Notes under the pieces: generated by a model
What the model saw: the letters and a program-made list of their open reading frames with translations, nothing else
What the model was told of the DNA's origin: nothing
The model's database searches: none
Part shown: piece after piece, positions 25,444-32,152 of the stretch
Layout: each line of letters starts with the position of its first letter
Position numbering within the stretch: position 1 is the stretch's first letter
From: Candidatus Harrisonbacteria bacterium RIFCSPHIGHO2_02_FULL_42_16
Lineage (GTDB): Bacteria; Patescibacteriota; Minisyncoccia; UBA6257; 02-FULL-45-10c
Direction: 5' to 3'
DNA length: 43,665 nucleotides
Assembly: GCA_001818695.1 (NCBI GenBank)
Contig: MHJG01000023.1
Span: forward strand, 1-43,665
Position numbers and translations under genes: made by a program

Positions 25444-25995
25444 TTAATATATTTTCAAATCTTTTTTTATACTTATATTTAACCTACTAATAGCGATTAT
25501 TTTTTGCGATTGATTATTTATCTTAAAGTGATAATCAATAAAATCAATGGCTTTTTCGAGATATTTAGCGTCTTTCATTATTAAGTGGTGTAGGTGGTGG
25601 GGCGGAGAAGGTTTTTTTAGGTCTATCGCGCAGTGTAGCATTTCGTGGGCGACGGTGTAATAAAAAAACGATGTATTTCTTTTTAAAAAATAAGAAAGGA
25701 CGCCTTTGACGCCATATCCGCTATAAAGAATTTCTTGCAAATAGATTTCCACTATTTTTTTATTAGGAGTGTAATTTCCCAAAGCATAAGGAACGCTATC
25801 TCTTAAAATAATTACAGGCGGAGCCGTATCGGGCGACAAGTTGGTAATTTTTTTGATTTCTTCCCAAAGCTGATTTATAAAAATAATGTCTAATGATATT
25901 TTTGTGCGGGGTATCAGCGTTATTATCAGCAAATAACTTATCGCTATCAAAGAAATCGTGTCGAAAATGATATGGGGTAATATTTCAACGAACAT
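25444..25995 (-). CDS. Membrane-anchored HExxH putative zinc metallopeptidase
   Basis: The 183-residue protein has an N-terminal membrane helix (ILPHIIFDTISLIAISYLLI). Its core FYYTVAHEMLHCAIDLKK contains HExxH, followed by HHLHHLIMKDAKYLEKAIDF and DYHFKINNQSQKI, matching the paralogue encoded at 24165. The two differ mainly in export mode (cleaved signal versus anchor) and in the His-rich stretch here, which might bind additional metal. Function unknown beyond a probable zinc peptidase. Confidence 0.7.
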   Translation of the reverse strand: MFVEILPHIIFDTISLIAISYLLIITLIPRTKISLDIIFINQLWEEIKKITNLSPDTAPPVIILRDSVPYALGNYTPNKKIVEIYLQEILYSGYGVKGVLSYFLKRNTSFFYYTVAHEMLHCAIDLKKPSPPHHLHHLIMKDAKYLEKAIDFIDYHFKINNQSQKIIAISRLNISIKKDLKIY

Positions 25996-26108
25996 TCTTT
26001 GCCTCCGGCAATGCCAAACGGTTTATATTGGCATGATAATATTGAACTGTTATTTTGTAAAGCGATTGCCTGCCTAAAATTATGTTATATTCATATATAG
26101 ATTAGCAT

Positions 26109-26555
26109 ATGAAGAAAATTTTATTGGCAATAATTTTATTTGTGATTTTACTGGCAACGGGCGCGGTGTTCAGTTTTTTTATTCCGAAAGAAATTTTTGG
26201 CTCGGCGAAGATTGAAATAAACGGCGCGGTTTTGGATGTGGAAGTTGCCGAAACGCCATTAGCAAGAAGTAGGGGGCTTTCTTACCGCGAAGAATTAAAA
26301 GACGGAAGCGGGATGCTTTTTATTTTTGACGACCCGGGTGTTTACGGTTTTTGGATGAAAGGAATGAAATTTCCGATTGATATTGTTTGGATTAGCGGCA
26401 ATGAAATTGTAGCCGTTGAAGAAAATGTCGCGCCGGATAACGGGGATGCCCTTTATTATCCGCCCGAGCCGGTTAATCGGGTTTTGGAAATCGGCGCCGG
26501 AGCGGCGAAGCGGCTTAAAATTCAGGATAAGGGGAAAATAACAGTCATTTTTTAA
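26109..26555 (+). CDS. DUF192 family protein, membrane-anchored
   Basis: The 148-residue protein has an N-terminal hydrophobic helix (ILLAIILFVILLATGAVFSF), then the DUF192 (PF02643) core: VEVAETPLARSRGLSYREEL, GMLFIFDDPGVYGFWMKGM, FPIDIVWIS and a final VLEIGAGAAKRLKI. The family is small, exported and of unknown biochemical role. It lies 4 nt before the MFS gene, so they form an operon. Confidence 0.92.
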   Translation: MKKILLAIILFVILLATGAVFSFFIPKEIFGSAKIEINGAVLDVEVAETPLARSRGLSYREELKDGSGMLFIFDDPGVYGFWMKGMKFPIDIVWISGNEIVAVEENVAPDNGDALYYPPEPVNRVLEIGAGAAKRLKIQDKGKITVIF

Positions 26556-26559
26556 GGTA

Positions 26560-27777
26560 ATGGATAATCAAAAACGGATATTCGGCTTGCGCCAAAATAT
26601 ATTTTTTTTAGGATTGGTAAGTTTGTTTAACGACTTTTCCGCCGAGATGATTTATTCGGTAATGCCGGCTTTTTTGACTGTAGTTTTGGGCGCGCCGCCG
26701 GTATTGGTGGGATTTATTGAGGGCTTTGCCGATGCGCTTGCCAGCTTTCTTAAAATTTATTTCGGCTGGTTTTCGGATAAAATCGGCAAGCGGAAAATTT
26801 TGGCGGCAGGCGGTTACGCGATTTCGGTTTCCACGCGCTGGTTTCTTGCCTTGGTGGGTAGTTTTTGGCAAGTATTTATTCTCCGTTCCATTGACCGGAT
26901 TGGCAAAGGGCTCCGCGATTCTCCCCGGGACGCTTTGATTTCAGAATCGGTGGATAAAAGAGAATTAGGAAAATCATTCGGATATCACCGGGCAATGGAT
27001 ACAGTCGGCGCTACGCTCGGCCCGCTGGCCGCCGTATTTTTATTGCCGCTTATTTTGAATGACTATCGTCTGCTTTTTAAAATAAGTTTTGTTATCGGCA
27101 TTTTATCCGTTCTAACTTTCTTTTTCGTAAAAGATGTTTCCCGTTCTTTAAGTTCCGGTTCTTTGAACGAAAGCGCTTTGCGCAAGGGTTTAAAGGGTGA
27201 GGGATTCAGTTTTTCTTTAAAGGGATATAGCCGGGCATTTAAAGAATACTTGCTGGCGGTGTTTTTATTCGGTTTAGGATTTATGCCGATAGCGTTGATG
27301 CTTTTGCGTTCCAAAGAAGCCGGATTGAACGGATTTTCCATGCCGCTTATGTATTTTGTTTATAACCTCTCTTTTGTTTCCTTTGCGATTCCGGCCGGAA
27401 AAATGGCTGACCGTTTCGGCGATAAAAAAGTTTTGGCCGTAGGATTTTTGGCGGCAATTGCCAGTTATCTGTATCTGGCATTTTTTCATTCGGTATTGAA
27501 TACCATATTGGGATTCGTGATTTTGGGAATATATTCCGCGTTTACGGACGGAGTGGAACGGGCATTGGCCAGCAAATTGGCGCCGAGCGATAAATTAGCC
27601 ACCGGACAGGGATTTTTAAACGCCGCCGTCGGCATTTCTTCGCTGTTGGCTGGCATTGTTGGGGGAATGCTTTGGACAAAAGCCGGTTCTGACGCCGCTT
27701 TGTTTTATGGAGCCGCAATGATGGCTGTCGGCTTATTAACATTTCTCCATTTAAATAGGCACAAGAAAGTTTTATAA
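26560..27777 (+). CDS. MFS transporter
   Basis: The 405-residue protein has 12 predicted hydrophobic segments. The loop-2/3 signature is present (YFGWFSDKIGKRKILAAGGY) and repeated as AGKMADRFGDKKVLAVGF in the second half. FNDFSAEMIYSVMPAFL and DRIGKGLRDSPRDALI match a bacterial MFS subgroup of unknown substrate. The central cytoplasmic loop (about residues 193-225) carries SSGSLNESALRKGLKGEGF, whose DNA resembles the palindromic insert in fba. Confidence 0.9.
   Translation: MDNQKRIFGLRQNIFFLGLVSLFNDFSAEMIYSVMPAFLTVVLGAPPVLVGFIEGFADALASFLKIYFGWFSDKIGKRKILAAGGYAISVSTRWFLALVGSFWQVFILRSIDRIGKGLRDSPRDALISESVDKRELGKSFGYHRAMDTVGATLGPLAAVFLLPLILNDYRLLFKISFVIGILSVLTFFFVKDVSRSLSSGSLNESALRKGLKGEGFSFSLKGYSRAFKEYLLAVFLFGLGFMPIALMLLRSKEAGLNGFSMPLMYFVYNLSFVSFAIPAGKMADRFGDKKVLAVGFLAAIASYLYLAFFHSVLNTILGFVILGIYSAFTDGVERALASKLAPSDKLATGQGFLNAAVGISSLLAGIVGGMLWTKAGSDAALFYGAAMMAVGLLTFLHLNRHKKVL
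27138..27206 (+). repeat. Decayed in-frame palindromic element in the MFS gene
   Basis: AAGGGTGAGGGATT at 27193-27206 is identical, and in the same reading frame (K-G-E-G-F), to 38983-38996 in fba. A degenerate complementary arm (tccc...ctttaa, 27139-27152) lies at the matching distance. It falls in the central loop of the transporter. Confidence 0.5.
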
Positions 27778-27778
27778 T
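27773..27778 (+). promoter_or_regulatory. -10 element of gap
   Basis: TATAAT ends 8 nt before ATG 27787 and contains part of the MFS stop region, implying a leaderless gap mRNA. No strong -35 is visible. Confidence 0.5.
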
Positions 27779-27786
27779 TATTAAGT

Positions 27787-28836
27787 ATGTCAGCCCGCAT
27801 AGCAATTAATGGTTTTGGAAGGATAGGCCGGCTTTTTTTCCGGGCCGCCTTTAAGTCGGCGGACCAAGCCACCGCTACGGTGGGGCGGGCAGGCCTTGAT
27901 ATTGTCGCTATCAATGATTTAGGCGACATTGAAAACCTCGCTTATTTATTGAGATACGATACTATCTATAGGCAATTTTCGGAAAGCGTTAAGGTGAAAG
28001 GCAATGAATTGATTGTTGGCAAAAAGAGAGTAGTGGTATTGCGGGAAAAAGACCCGGCTAAATTGCCGTGGAAAAAAATGGGAATTGACGTGGCGGTGGA
28101 ATCCACCGGAGTTTTTGAGACATTTGAAAAAGCCAGAGCGCATCTTGTCGCCGGAGCCAAGCGGGTAGTGCTGACTGCGCCGGCTAAAGATGAAGACACC
28201 AAAGACGCCAAAACCGTTTTGCTGGGCGTGAACGAGGAGCAATTTAAAACCTGTAAAATCACTTCCAACGGTTCTTGCACGACCAATGCCGCTTCGCCGG
28301 TGGCGGCGATAATGGCGGAAACAGTCGGCATTAAAAAAGCGGCTTTGAACACCGTGCATGGCTATACCGCGACGCAGAATTTAGTGGATGGTCCGACCAG
28401 AGGCAAAGATTTTCGCCGCGGCCGGGCCGCCGCTCAAAATATCTCTCCTTCTTCTACCGGCGCGACCATTGCGGTCAGCCGCGCTTTGCCGGAATTGGAA
28501 GGAAAATTTGAAGGCGTGGCAATGAGAGTTCCGGTAGCCACCGGTTCTATAGCGGATTTTACTTTTTTGGCAGAGAGAAAAACTTCCGTGGAGGAAATTA
28601 ATAATATCTTTAGAAAAGCCGCCAAAGATAAACGCTGGAAGGGAATTTTAAAAGTTACCGAAGACCAGATTGTTTCTTCGGATATTATCGGCGAACTGTA
28701 CGGCGCGATTGTGGATTTGAGAATTACGCAAGTGATAGACGGAGATTTTGTTAAAGTATTTTCCTGGTATGATAACGAGGCGGGATATGTTTCCACATTA
28801 GTGGGACATGTCTTAAAAGTGGCGGAGAATTTATAA
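27787..28836 (+). CDS. gap: Glyceraldehyde-3-phosphate dehydrogenase, type I
   Basis: The 349-residue protein has RIAINGFGRIGRLFFRAA (NAD loop), VAINDL (Asp typical of NAD specificity), SNGSCTTN with the catalytic C164, and SWYDNEAGY near the C-terminus. It oxidises glyceraldehyde-3-phosphate in lower glycolysis. About 12 extra residues (25-36, ADQATATVGRAG) separate helix 1 and strand 2 relative to usual GAPDH and account for the catalytic Cys being at 164 rather than about 150. The DNA there contains a GC-rich hairpin. It heads the carbon-metabolism cluster. Confidence 0.97.
   Translation: MSARIAINGFGRIGRLFFRAAFKSADQATATVGRAGLDIVAINDLGDIENLAYLLRYDTIYRQFSESVKVKGNELIVGKKRVVVLREKDPAKLPWKKMGIDVAVESTGVFETFEKARAHLVAGAKRVVLTAPAKDEDTKDAKTVLLGVNEEQFKTCKITSNGSCTTNAASPVAAIMAETVGIKKAALNTVHGYTATQNLVDGPTRGKDFRRGRAAAQNISPSSTGATIAVSRALPELEGKFEGVAMRVPVATGSIADFTFLAERKTSVEEINNIFRKAAKDKRWKGILKVTEDQIVSSDIIGELYGAIVDLRITQVIDGDFVKVFSWYDNEAGYVSTLVGHVLKVAENL
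27859..27894 (+). repeat. 36-nt GC-rich hairpin insert inside gap
   Basis: ccaccg (27869-27874) pairs with cggtgg (27878-27883) around a 3-nt loop. The stretch is GC-rich against its surroundings and encodes the extra residues 25-36. Confidence 0.5.
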
Positions 28837-28845
28837 TTGAATTTA

Positions 28846-28935
28846 AATTATTCTAATTTTTAATTGACCTAATTATTTTAATCAATGTCTAATTTCCGAA
28901 GTCGTTGGGATTTGATTAGGTTAATTAGAATAATT
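28846..28935. repeat. AT-rich long inverted repeat between gap and rpiB
   Basis: aattattctaatt (28846-28858) and its complement (28923-28935) form 13-bp arms; inner cctaat/attagg (28868-28873, 28915-28920) extend the pairing after a bulge. The element fills the gap-rpiB spacer and could be a processing/termination structure or a mobile repeat. Confidence 0.6.
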
Positions 28936-28958
28936 AGTCATTAGAGTAATTATTGTTT

Positions 28959-29408
28959 ATGTTAATCTACATCGGCGCTGACCATCGGGGTTTCAAACTT
29001 AAAGAAGCGCTGAAAAATTATTTGAAAGAGAGCGGCTATCAGGAAGTAACGGATGCCGGCAATCATCAATATGATAAAAATGACGATTACCCTGATTTCG
29101 GCGTTAAGGTTGCCGAAAAAGTGAGTTTAGACCCGGAAAATTCCCGCGGGATTTTGATTTGCGGTTCCGGCGTGGGAATGGATATTGTAGCGAATCGTTT
29201 TGCCAATGTCCGTTCGGTTCTGGCATCCAATCCGGAACAAGCTGAGGACTCCCGTATTGATGACAATACTAACATTCTTTCCCTTGCCGCCGACTTTTTA
29301 ACCGAAAACGAGGCGAAAAAGATTTTGACTATCTGGCTGCAGACGGATTTTTCCGAAGAAGAGCGTTTCCGCCGCCGGCTGGAGAAAATAGATAAGATAG
29401 GCAAATAG
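28959..29408 (+). CDS. rpiB: Ribose-5-phosphate isomerase B (RpiB/LacAB family)
   Basis: The ATG at 28959 gives 149 residues (MLIYIGADHRGFKLKEAL); a TTG two codons earlier is less likely. GILICGSGVGMDIVANRF carries the catalytic Cys and phosphate-binding Gly loop of RpiB. It interconverts ribose-5-P and ribulose-5-P and fits the rpe and transketolase genes downstream. Confidence 0.95.
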   Translation: MLIYIGADHRGFKLKEALKNYLKESGYQEVTDAGNHQYDKNDDYPDFGVKVAEKVSLDPENSRGILICGSGVGMDIVANRFANVRSVLASNPEQAEDSRIDDNTNILSLAADFLTENEAKKILTIWLQTDFSEEERFRRRLEKIDKIGK

Positions 29409-29499
29409 TTTAACTTGTTTTTAATCGTTATTTACAATTATTTTTATTTTATGTTATTTTATTAATAGGCGAGTTTTGAAAACTTCATATGGAGGATAG

Positions 29500-30216
29500 A
29501 TGATACTGCAAGGCGTTCGCGATTTGGTTTTAATCCGCCACGGAAAATCTGTCAGAAACATTGCGGAAAAATCCGGACCATTTTTTAAAAATGATGATGC
29601 GCGGAAAAAATTTGGGGCGGTCAGGGACCGCTTGATTCCTCTTACTCAAAAGGGCATCCGGCAAGCAAGAAAAGTCGGCGGAGGATTGAAAAGAAAATTC
29701 GGCATTCCCGATTTATTATTTCATTCCGGTTTTTTACGGACTATAGAAACAACTGATGGGATTTTAATGGCCTATTCTAAAAAAGAATCGGCAAAATTTA
29801 AGGTTTTAGAAAAGCATTTAATTAGAGAACGAAATTCCGGTTATTTTATAGATTTTACCGAAAAAGAAGTTCGGGAATTTTTTCCTTGGTGGAATAGTTA
29901 CTGGCATAATCACGACCGGTTTTTAACAGCGCCTTTTGGCGGGGAAGATTTTATTAGTATGGCCGAAGGACGATTACTGACTTTTTTAAAATCTCTGGAA
30001 ACGATTTCTTATAAAAAGGGCGGAAAGAAAATTTTTGTGGTTTCGCATGGCCGGGCGATTCTCGGATTGCGTTATCTTTTAGAGGATTGGAGTTATAAAA
30101 GAATGAATAGGGCGTTGGCGCGTGAAAATCCGCCGAATTGTTCCGTAACTTATTATAAATTTGACGCTTGCGGCCGGCCGCATCTGCAGTTTGCTAACAG
30201 AATTTTTAGGAAATAA
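29500..30216 (+). CDS. Histidine phosphatase superfamily protein (phosphoglycerate mutase-like)
   Basis: The 238-residue protein starts at ATG 29500 after the Shine-Dalgarno GGAGG (about 29491). LVLIRHGKSVRNI holds the catalytic RHG, and VVSHGRAILGLRYLL holds the second His. GEDFISMAEGRLLTFL is the acidic segment between them. It may be a mutase/phosphatase of glycolysis or a general sugar phosphatase; the context favours carbon metabolism, but the sequence is far from classical GpmA. Confidence 0.85.
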   Translation: MILQGVRDLVLIRHGKSVRNIAEKSGPFFKNDDARKKFGAVRDRLIPLTQKGIRQARKVGGGLKRKFGIPDLLFHSGFLRTIETTDGILMAYSKKESAKFKVLEKHLIRERNSGYFIDFTEKEVREFFPWWNSYWHNHDRFLTAPFGGEDFISMAEGRLLTFLKSLETISYKKGGKKIFVVSHGRAILGLRYLLEDWSYKRMNRALARENPPNCSVTYYKFDACGRPHLQFANRIFRK

Positions 30217-30238
30217 CCCCGGCTTGCGGGGTTTTTTA
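30215..30238 (+). terminator. Rho-independent terminator
   Basis: aaccccg (30215-30221), a 5-nt loop, cggggtt (30227-30233), then a run of T. It ends the histidine phosphatase unit. Confidence 0.9.
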
Positions 30239-30298
30239 TTTTATCCAAAAGGTTAGGCGTTTAAATAAAGTTTTACGGTTTTATGTTAAAATTTAAAT

Positions 30299-30943
30299 AT
30301 GGAAGTTATACCGGCAATCAACGAAACCGATTTTCGGTCAGTGAAAAGCAAAATGCGGCAAGCAAAAGAAATGGGCGCGAAATGGACGCATTTGGATGTA
30401 GCGGACGGGAAATTTACCCGCAATACTCTTTGGAATAATCCGGCTAATTTGGAATCGCTAAACCTCAAACCCTCTACCCCAAACCCTAAATTAGAAGTTC
30501 ATTTGATGGTTCAAAATCCGGACGAGGTTTTGGATGAATGGCTGGACGCGAAGGTGAAACGGGTGATTGTCCATTTGGAATCGGTAAAGGATTTGGATGT
30601 GATGAAAATGAAATGCGTGGCTTTTGATACGGAATTATTTATTGCGGTTAAGTCGGATACGCCGGTGGAGCGGCTTTTTGCGCACGAAGGCATAGCGGAC
30701 GGTTTTTTAATTTTAGCGGTAAATCCGGGATTGGCTGGCCAAAAATTCCAAGAGACACAGTTGGGGAAAATTAGGACTTTGCGCCAGAAATTTCCTGATG
30801 TTAAAATTGAAGCAGACGGCGGAGTGAATTTGGAAAATGCTTCGCGCATTAAAGAAGCTGGGGCAGATATTTTAGTTTCGGCTTCGTATATTTGGATGAA
30901 TAAAAATCCTAAAAGCGCCTATCTTGACTTATTAAATATATAG
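30299..30943 (+). CDS. rpe: Ribulose-phosphate 3-epimerase
   Basis: The 214-residue TIM barrel has WTHLDVADGKFTRN (metal Asp), LEVHLMVQNP, ILAVNPGLAGQKFQ and IEADGGVNLENA (second metal Asp), the family hallmarks. It converts ribulose-5-P to xylulose-5-P. A segment near residues 54-64 (LNLKPSTPNPK) is extra compared with compact homologues and is encoded by a C-rich telomere-like stretch. An extended -10 TGTTAAAAT ends 6 nt before the start codon. Confidence 0.93.
   Translation: MEVIPAINETDFRSVKSKMRQAKEMGAKWTHLDVADGKFTRNTLWNNPANLESLNLKPSTPNPKLEVHLMVQNPDEVLDEWLDAKVKRVIVHLESVKDLDVMKMKCVAFDTELFIAVKSDTPVERLFAHEGIADGFLILAVNPGLAGQKFQETQLGKIRTLRQKFPDVKIEADGGVNLENASRIKEAGADILVSASYIWMNKNPKSAYLDLLNI
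30459..30490 (+). repeat. Low-complexity C-rich insert in rpe
   Basis: Four short cycles of an aaacc(c/t) type motif (aacctcaaaccctct, ccccaaaccctaaa) occur in frame between conserved strands. Confidence 0.4.
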
Positions 30944-30952
30944 TGCTATAAT
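30924..30952 (+). promoter_or_regulatory. Strong promoter (TTGACT-17-extended TATAAT) inside the rpe 3' end
   Basis: TTGACT (30924-30929), 17 nt, TGC-TATAAT (-10 at 30947-30952). The predicted transcript begins at about 30959-30960 with a perfect stem-loop. Confidence 0.85.
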
Positions 30953-30959
30953 TATTTTG

Positions 30960-31006
30960 ATTTCGCAAAGTGCGAAATTGAAGCACATTATACAAAAAAG
31001 GAGGTG
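30960..31006 (+). promoter_or_regulatory. 5' stem-loop and consensus Shine-Dalgarno leader
   Basis: atttcgca (30960-30967), loop aag, tgcgaaat (30971-30978) should sit at the very 5' end of the mRNA. aaggaggtga (30998-31007) matches the full anti-SD. This is the layout of a stabilised, efficiently translated leader. Confidence 0.75.
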
Positions 31007-31012
31007 ATGAGG

Positions 31013-31237
31013 ATGATTGAGGCGAGCATAGACTACTTGGCTTGTTTTTTGGCATTGGCAGGATTATTCGGCCTGCTTTTGTTGATACGGCCGTATGTTA
31101 AAGAGCTTAAAGAGAAGCGTAAGGCACAAATCGCGGCTTGCAGTGGACATTGTTGGGAACTCAATATGCCTGCGACGCCAGGTGTTACGGGGCTCAATTG
31201 GTTTAATTGCAAGAAGTGTCCAGCAATAAAGAATTAA
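31013..31237 (+). CDS. Small membrane protein with a Cys pair C-terminal module
   Basis: The third possible start (ATG 31013) is 8 nt after GGAGG and is preferred over GTG 31004 and ATG 31007, giving 74 residues. One membrane helix spans about residues 7-28 (YLACFLALAGLFGLLLLI), followed by a basic stretch and a C-terminal module C-x3-C...C-x2-C (CSGHCWELN, FNCKKCP) that could bind zinc. I do not recognise the family. Strong promoter, 5' stem-loop, consensus SD and terminator indicate high expression as a single gene. Confidence 0.75.
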   Translation: MIEASIDYLACFLALAGLFGLLLLIRPYVKELKEKRKAQIAACSGHCWELNMPATPGVTGLNWFNCKKCPAIKN

Positions 31238-31268
31238 AGACGACGGCTATATGATATTTTTCTAATAA

Positions 31269-31308
31269 AATGCCCACGAGAGTTTACTTTCGTGGGCATT
31301 GCTTTTTT
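31269..31308 (+). terminator. Strong Rho-independent terminator
   Basis: aatgcccacga (31269-31279) pairs with tcgtgggcatt (31290-31300), followed by gc and six T. Confidence 0.93.
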
Positions 31309-31422
31309 AAATACTTTTTTGTAGCTTAAAATTATTAAGTTATTATACAAATAAGAGGAGACAGCAAATAAATGAGGCCCATAATTAAATTTTGTTATAA
31401 ATTTAACCCCCCGTTTATATCT

Positions 31423-31442
31423 TACTATCTGATAAGATAGTA
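31423..31442. promoter_or_regulatory. Operator-like palindrome, copy 1
   Basis: tactatct (31423-31430), gata, agatagta (31435-31442): perfect 8-bp arms, same core as copies 2 and 3. It lies about 100 bp before copy 2. Confidence 0.75.
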
Positions 31443-31524
31443 GGCGAAAATAAGGAATTTTAATCAACCACCTCGTAGCAAGCTGACAAGAAATAGTTTT
31501 TATTAAATTTTTAATTGCTTTGAA

Positions 31525-31551
31525 TTATACTATCTGATAGGATAGTATAAT
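31525..31551. promoter_or_regulatory. Operator-like palindrome, copy 2, covering the -10 of the TrpR-like gene
   Basis: ttatactatc (31525-31534), tgatag, gatagtataa (31541-31550) has 10-bp arms. The right arm contains TATAAT (31546-31551), which ends 8 nt before ATG 31560. Binding here would block the promoter. Confidence 0.85.
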
Positions 31552-31559
31552 ATCTTGAT

Positions 31560-32009
31560 ATGGAAAAATTGATTAGAACGCCAAAAAATTTAGAAAAATT
31601 AATTTGGGATGAGTTATTGCGGGAATTTAATAAAGCAAAATCTTTAAAAGAAATAGATAGGTTATTTGATATTTTGACCACTGCGCAAGAAAGAGAAACA
31701 ATTGCCAGGCGATTAGCCACTCTTTCGCTTATAAGAAAGGGCCTAAGTTATAAAGAAATTAGCAGAAGATTATGGGTTTCTCCCATTACTATTAGCAGGA
31801 TTAAAAAATCTATTATTAGCAATAATGGTTACAAGAGTTACTATTGGTTTAAAAGAGGTAATATAAAAGAATTAAAACTCGATCGCCGTCCGTTGTCGGT
31901 GTCGGGGTCTGTTTTTAGCAATTGGTTTGACCACATTGCTTTCCTGATAGAAAATGCTCCGCAGAAAAACGGTCCTCGCTGGAGATTTTTGAATTACGGT
32001 AAAAAATAA
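31560..32009 (+). CDS. TrpR-like (YerC/YecD-type) transcriptional regulator
   Basis: Of 149 residues, about 15-95 form the TrpR-superfamily helical domain: LLREFNKAKSLKEIDRLFDI, then LTTAQERETIARRLATLSL, and the helix-turn-helix GLSYKEISRRLWVSPITISR. Residues beyond 100 are an extra tail without recognised motif. YerC-type proteins are TrpR-fold regulators of unknown ligand; the trp operon is not in the window. Palindromes sharing ACTATC/GATAGT lie in its promoter, 100 bp upstream and just downstream, which argues for autorepression and for control of transketolase. It looks leaderless. Confidence 0.88.
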   Translation: MEKLIRTPKNLEKLIWDELLREFNKAKSLKEIDRLFDILTTAQERETIARRLATLSLIRKGLSYKEISRRLWVSPITISRIKKSIISNNGYKSYYWFKRGNIKELKLDRRPLSVSGSVFSNWFDHIAFLIENAPQKNGPRWRFLNYGKK

Positions 32010-32034
32010 TAAAAATAAAAATCTAATTATATTG

Positions 32035-32054
32035 TACTATCTGATAGGATAGTA
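32035..32054. promoter_or_regulatory. Operator-like palindrome, copy 3, between TrpR-like gene and transketolase
   Basis: tactatc (32035-32041), tgatag, gatagta (32048-32054). It is identical to the core of copy 2, about 85 bp upstream of the tkt -10. Confidence 0.8.
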
Positions 32055-32139
32055 GGATTTTAAATAGAATATTACAGATTATTAAAAATGTTGTAGATTA
32101 TCAAAAGATTTCATTTTTTAAAAAGAATCAATTTTAGGA

Positions 32140-32145
32140 TATAAT
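32140..32145 (+). promoter_or_regulatory. -10 element of the transketolase gene
   Basis: TATAAT ends 7 nt before ATG 32153, again implying a leaderless mRNA. The -35 region is only T-rich. Confidence 0.5.
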
Positions 32146-32152
32146 TATTTTA

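Larger units (their letters stand above)
31238..31559. other. Intergenic region with terminator and two TrpR-like operator palindromes
   Basis: This 322-nt region holds the terminator at 31269-31308, then AT-rich sequence, the palindrome at 31423-31442 and the operator/promoter at 31525-31551. I see no coding potential or structured RNA between them. Confidence 0.7.
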
